Assembly: GCA_002419145.1 (NCBI GenBank)
Contig: DIFN01000004.1
Span: 1-10,430, forward strand
Origin: Mageeibacillus sp. UBA5747
GTDB lineage: Bacteria; Bacillota; Clostridia; Saccharofermentanales; UBA5734
DNA length: 10,430 nucleotides
Direction: 5' to 3'
In this document: positions 7,846 through 10,430 of the stretch, one piece after another
How positions within the stretch are numbered: position 1 is the stretch's first letter
How the letters are laid out: each line of letters starts with the position of its first letter
The notes under the pieces: generated by a model
Seen by the model: the letters and a program-made list of their open reading frames with translations, nothing else
Databases searched by the model: none
Told to the model about the DNA's origin: nothing
Program-made: the position numbers and the translations under genes

Positions 7846-8292
7846 TTAAAGCCAGGCGTTTGCGAGAATTTCGAGCAGGATCAGTCGTGCCATCTGGTGG
7901 GTGAAGGTCATCTGGGATAGCAGGATGCGCTCGCGACAGCTGCGAAGCAGGTCGGGGGCGAGGCCATTGGAGCCGCCAATCAAAAAGACCAGATCACCCT
8001 GGGCCAAGTCACGCCAGCGTTCGAGCAAGGGACGAATCGTACCTTCGTCGTCGGGTTTGACCCACTGGCCAGCAAGGTCAAGCGCGACCAGATGGTCTGC
8101 CGGCCGCAAACGCGCCCTGATTCGCTCGGCTTCAGCAACCAGTGCTTTTTCAACTGGCCACTGGTCGGGGCTGTCCTCGACTTCAATGAGCTCGGTCGGG
8201 CAATGGCGCGCCAACTCCCGCCGCGCTGTCTCAATGGCGTCGCGCAGGTAGGGCTCGCGGACTCGGCCCGGCGAAATGATGCGGATATTCAC
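7846..8292 (-). CDS. rlmH: 23S rRNA pseudouridine-1915 N3-methyltransferase RlmH, C-terminal tail missing
   Basis: This 148-residue RlmH is the copy in the expected context, downstream of the metallo-hydrolase gene. It has the N-terminus IRIISPGR, EPYLRDAIE, the strand HLVALDLAG, the SAM loop LIGGSNGL and the helix region LSQMTFTHQMARLILLE. After that the family continues with about 18 residues of the type QIYRAFRIxxGEPYHK, which carry conserved C-terminal residues of the active site. Here the protein ends EILANAWL and stops. A frame shifted by one base after the Trp codon continues as FKRYEGEMEKEK to a stop at 7796-7794, possibly a remnant of the tail. The start is GTG at 8292, overlapping the upstream stop (GTGA), with no clear ribosome-binding site, so translational coupling is likely. 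Sequencing error at the end cannot be excluded. Confidence 0.87.
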   Translation of the reverse strand: MNIRIISPGRVREPYLRDAIETARRELARHCPTELIEVEDSPDQWPVEKALVAEAERIRARLRPADHLVALDLAGQWVKPDDEGTIRPLLERWRDLAQGDLVFLIGGSNGLAPDLLRSCRERILLSQMTFTHQMARLILLEILANAWL

Positions 8293-9086
8293 CAGATGAC
8301 GGGGTCGCTGGTGGTGAAACGTCGGGCGACGGAGACATCGAGATCGCGGCCGATCAGGGCACCTTCAGCCTGGAGATGATCGCGCACCGTCTGCAGCGCC
8401 AGCTCAGGATAGTTGTTTTCTTTGCTCAAATGGGAGAGGACGAACCGCTCGGTACCACGCGCCAGGAAGTGCAGAATGGCCCTGGCACTATCCCCATTGG
8501 ACAAATGGCCGAAATCACCAGCGATGCGTTGTTTCAAGGGCGGCGGATAGGAACCGGCAGCCAGCATGATGGGGTCATAGTTGGATTCGACCAGGATGAT
8601 CCGGCTGCCGCACAGCTGGTTCAAAAGCTGCGGATCCGGCCAGCCGAGATCGGTGCAAACAGCAACAGAACCGTGCTCCGTGGCGATTTTGAAAGCGACG
8701 GATTCAGCGGCATCGTGTGAAGTTCGGTAGCCGGCTATGGACAGGTCACCGACGATAAAGTCAGAACCGCTGGTGAAGGGCCGGATCAGGTCTTCCGGAA
8801 CCTTGCCCAACGTGCTGCGTAAGGCTTGCAGGGTCCCACCGTTGACATAGAGCGGCACGTTATGGCGACGCAGCAGGGCACCGATAGACCGAGCATGATC
8901 GGTGTGCTCATGCGTCACGAGTACACCCGTCAACTGACTGGCGTCTTCGCCAATCTCCGAAAGAGCCTGCTCAATATCGCGCAGGCTGACTCCGGCGTCG
9001 ATCAGGATCCGGGTGTTGTCGCTGCGAACAAAGATCGCATTGCCACTTGAACCGCTGCGCAAGGCGCAGACTTTGACCGAGTTCAA
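8289..9086 (-). CDS. Metallo-beta-lactamase-fold hydrolase of the YycJ/WalJ type
   Basis: The 265-residue protein belongs to the MBL-fold family that includes Bacillus YycJ/WalJ, reported as a 5'-3' exonuclease. Its N-terminus VKVCALRSGSSGNAIFV is typical of that group. The dinuclear metal site is visible: HEHTDH (59-64), H124 in YRTSHDA, D146 in CTDLGW, and late histidines in GDFGHLSN (H194) and LSHLSKEN (H219). ILVESNYD (164-171) is another family signature. No signal peptide or membrane segment is seen, so it should be cytoplasmic. The start is TTG at 9086, overlapping the murA stop; an in-frame TGA six bases upstream and the absence of a later start before the GSSGN motif leave no alternative. 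No walRK genes are nearby. Position between murA and rlmH matches arrangements known in Clostridia. Confidence 0.93.
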   Translation of the reverse strand: MNSVKVCALRSGSSGNAIFVRSDNTRILIDAGVSLRDIEQALSEIGEDASQLTGVLVTHEHTDHARSIGALLRRHNVPLYVNGGTLQALRSTLGKVPEDLIRPFTSGSDFIVGDLSIAGYRTSHDAAESVAFKIATEHGSVAVCTDLGWPDPQLLNQLCGSRIILVESNYDPIMLAAGSYPPPLKQRIAGDFGHLSNGDSARAILHFLARGTERFVLSHLSKENNYPELALQTVRDHLQAEGALIGRDLDVSVARRFTTSDPVIW

Positions 9087-10348
9087 TTTTCAACGCGCGT
9101 GATATCCGCGCCGAGCGAGCGCATCTTATGGATGAAATTCTCATAGCCGCGCTCGATTTTGGCAATGTCGGTGACTTCCGTCGTGCCTTCAGCCACCAGG
9201 CCAGCCAGGACCATGGCCGCACCGGCACGCAGATCGCGAGCGGTGACGATGGCACCGGTCAGCTGGTTGACCCCTTCGATAATGGCCATCTGGCCGGAGG
9301 TCATGATCTGGGCTCCCATCATTTTGAGCTCGTCGACATATTGAAAGCGGTTGTCCCAGACGGTCTCGAGCATGCGGCTGGTACCAGGCACCGTGCAAAG
9401 CAGGACCGTGGTCTGCGGCTGCAGGTCTGTCGGGAAGCCCGGGTACGGGATCGTTTTAAAACTGGCAGGCTGGAGATTCTCCTCGGGATCGATCCAGACC
9501 CGGATCGAATCATCGCCGACTTCAAGCTGAGCACCCATTTCCTCAAGTTTGGCGGAAAGGGGTTCCATGTGCTTGGGAATCAGGCCATGGACCGTGACAT
9601 CGCCGCGTGTGATAGCCGCTGCGATCATATAGGTGCCAGCTTCGATCTGGTCTGGGATGACGGCGTAGGAACAGCCTGCAGGCAGGACAGGCGTACCGGT
9701 GATGCGGATGACATCGGTGCCTGCACCTCGGATATTGGCTCCCATGGTGTTTAAAAAGTTGGCCACATCGACGATATGGGGTTCTTTGGCAGCATTTTCT
9801 ATGACAGTTGTGCCTTCAGCTTTGGTCGCCGCGATCATGATGTTGATCGTAGCTCCGACACTGACCACATCGAGGAAGATGTTTTCGCCTTTGAGCGAAT
9901 CGGCATGCAAAGTGATCCGGCCATGCTCAATCGTGGTGCGGGCGCCAAGCGCCTCAAAGCCTTTCATATGCTGGTCGATCGGCCGGGTGCCGAAATTACA
10001 GCCGCCGGGCATCAAAATCGAGGCGCTGCCAAAACGGCCCAGCATCGCGCCCAGTAAATAGTAGGATCCGCGGATGCTGCGCACACGCTCGTGCTCAGCC
10101 ACATAGGTATGGATGGGCTGCGGATCGATGTACAAGCTGCCTTCGGCATCATGGCGGATTTCCGCACCGAGGGCTTTAATGATTTCCAGGAGGACATTGA
10201 TGTCGGCAACGTCTGGGATATTCTCGATCTTGCAGGGTCCATCCAGCATGGTGGCCGCGGCAATGATCCCCAGTGCGGCATTTTTCGAGCCGCTGATCGT
10301 CACGTCTCCGGTCAGGCGGTTGCCGCCTCGCACAAGATAACTGGCCAA
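9083..10348 (-). CDS. murA: UDP-N-acetylglucosamine 1-carboxyvinyltransferase MurA
   Basis: MurA transfers enolpyruvate from PEP to UDP-GlcNAc, the first committed step of peptidoglycan synthesis, in the cytoplasm. From the TTG at 10348 the protein has 421 residues, the normal length. Motifs are TISGSKNAAL with K22 and N23, the catalytic-loop cysteine in MPGGCNFGTRPIDQH (C117, the equivalent of E. coli C115 and the fosfomycin target), PYPGFPTDLQPQ with the catalytic aspartate, and RAGAAMVLAGL near the end. The cysteine suggests ordinary fosfomycin sensitivity at the target. The start is chosen because GAGG lies seven bases upstream and the product begins like other MurA proteins; a TTG at 10390 would add 14 atypical residues. 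It is the first gene of the minus-strand unit and overlaps the hydrolase gene (TTGA). Confidence 0.96.
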   Translation of the reverse strand: MASYLVRGGNRLTGDVTISGSKNAALGIIAAATMLDGPCKIENIPDVADINVLLEIIKALGAEIRHDAEGSLYIDPQPIHTYVAEHERVRSIRGSYYLLGAMLGRFGSASILMPGGCNFGTRPIDQHMKGFEALGARTTIEHGRITLHADSLKGENIFLDVVSVGATINIMIAATKAEGTTVIENAAKEPHIVDVANFLNTMGANIRGAGTDVIRITGTPVLPAGCSYAVIPDQIEAGTYMIAAAITRGDVTVHGLIPKHMEPLSAKLEEMGAQLEVGDDSIRVWIDPEENLQPASFKTIPYPGFPTDLQPQTTVLLCTVPGTSRMLETVWDNRFQYVDELKMMGAQIMTSGQMAIIEGVNQLTGAIVTARDLRAGAAMVLAGLVAEGTTEVTDIAKIERGYENFIHKMRSLGADITRVEN

Positions 10349-10354
10349 GGAGTT

Positions 10355-10359
10355 TCCTC
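10355..10359 (-). promoter_or_regulatory. Ribosome-binding site that sets the murA TTG start
   Basis: On the minus strand GAGGA occupies 10359-10355, and the TTG start codon begins at 10348. The GAGG core is seven bases from the start codon, within an A-rich leader (GAAAAGAGGAAA). This spacing favours TTG 10348 over the farther in-frame TTG at 10390. Confidence 0.75.
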
Positions 10360-10430
10360 TTTTCTCAATAAGATTAGCCGGATCAGGCAATGCAACAGGC
10401 GGCAGGAGACTGATCCGTGTGGCTGTCGGC

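Noticed and set aside
7711..7920. Plus-strand 69-codon open frame in the convergent gap
   Set aside because: Low-complexity Ser/Phe run from the CCTTCT repeat, antisense to the end of rlmH, no good ribosome-binding site, no recognisable family.
10349..10390. MurA start at TTG 10390
   Set aside because: It would add 14 residues not typical of MurA and ignore the well-spaced GAGG before TTG 10348.
10365..10400. Promoter for the minus-strand unit (TAATCT at 10376-10371)
   Set aside because: The -10-like hexamer has no acceptable -35 at 16-18 nt; the nearest TTGCAT is only 13 nt away. The true promoter may lie outside the window.

Overview
The window looks like a chromosomal segment of a moderately GC-rich member of the Bacillota (Clostridia-like). 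The reasons are a full-length tRNA-sensing T-box leader, a YycJ/WalJ-type metallo-hydrolase beside an rlmH gene and murA, Shine-Dalgarno sites of the GGAGG type, and several TTG/GTG starts. No finer taxonomic placement is possible from the sequence alone.

Bases 1-521 hold no gene. They carry a good sigma-70 type promoter (TTGACA, 17 nt, TAAGAT) followed by a canonical T-box riboswitch with a UGG (Trp) specifier codon, an antiterminator with a UGGU bulge, and an intrinsic terminator. Bases 522-7257 are a complete seven-gene tryptophan operon on the + strand: trpD, trpC, trpF, trpB, trpA, trpE, trpG. All genes are intact by length and motif, and most junctions are start/stop overlaps or gaps of a few bases. 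Together they turn chorismate plus glutamine into tryptophan. The order D-C-F-B-A-E-G is an exact circular permutation of the classical E-G-D-C-F-B-A, so the committed, feedback-inhibited enzyme (TrpE/TrpG) comes last.

Directly after trpG, on the same strand, is a small RlmH-family gene (7277-7708). It keeps the family C-terminus ending YHK, but its SAM-binding GG loop is replaced by residues encoded by a perfect 17-bp inverted repeat (7564-7600). Facing it on the - strand is a compact operon, murA (10348-9083), a metallo-beta-lactamase-fold hydrolase (9086-8289) and a second, more canonical rlmH (8292-7846), joined by TTGA and GTGA overlaps. This second RlmH keeps the GG loop but ends before the conserved C-terminal tail. 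The two convergent rlmH genes therefore have complementary defects.

The trp operon and murA are standard metabolic and cell-wall genes. The unusual content is the permuted operon order and the convergent rlmH pair with its in-frame palindrome. No transposase, recombinase, CRISPR array, tRNA or rRNA gene was seen.
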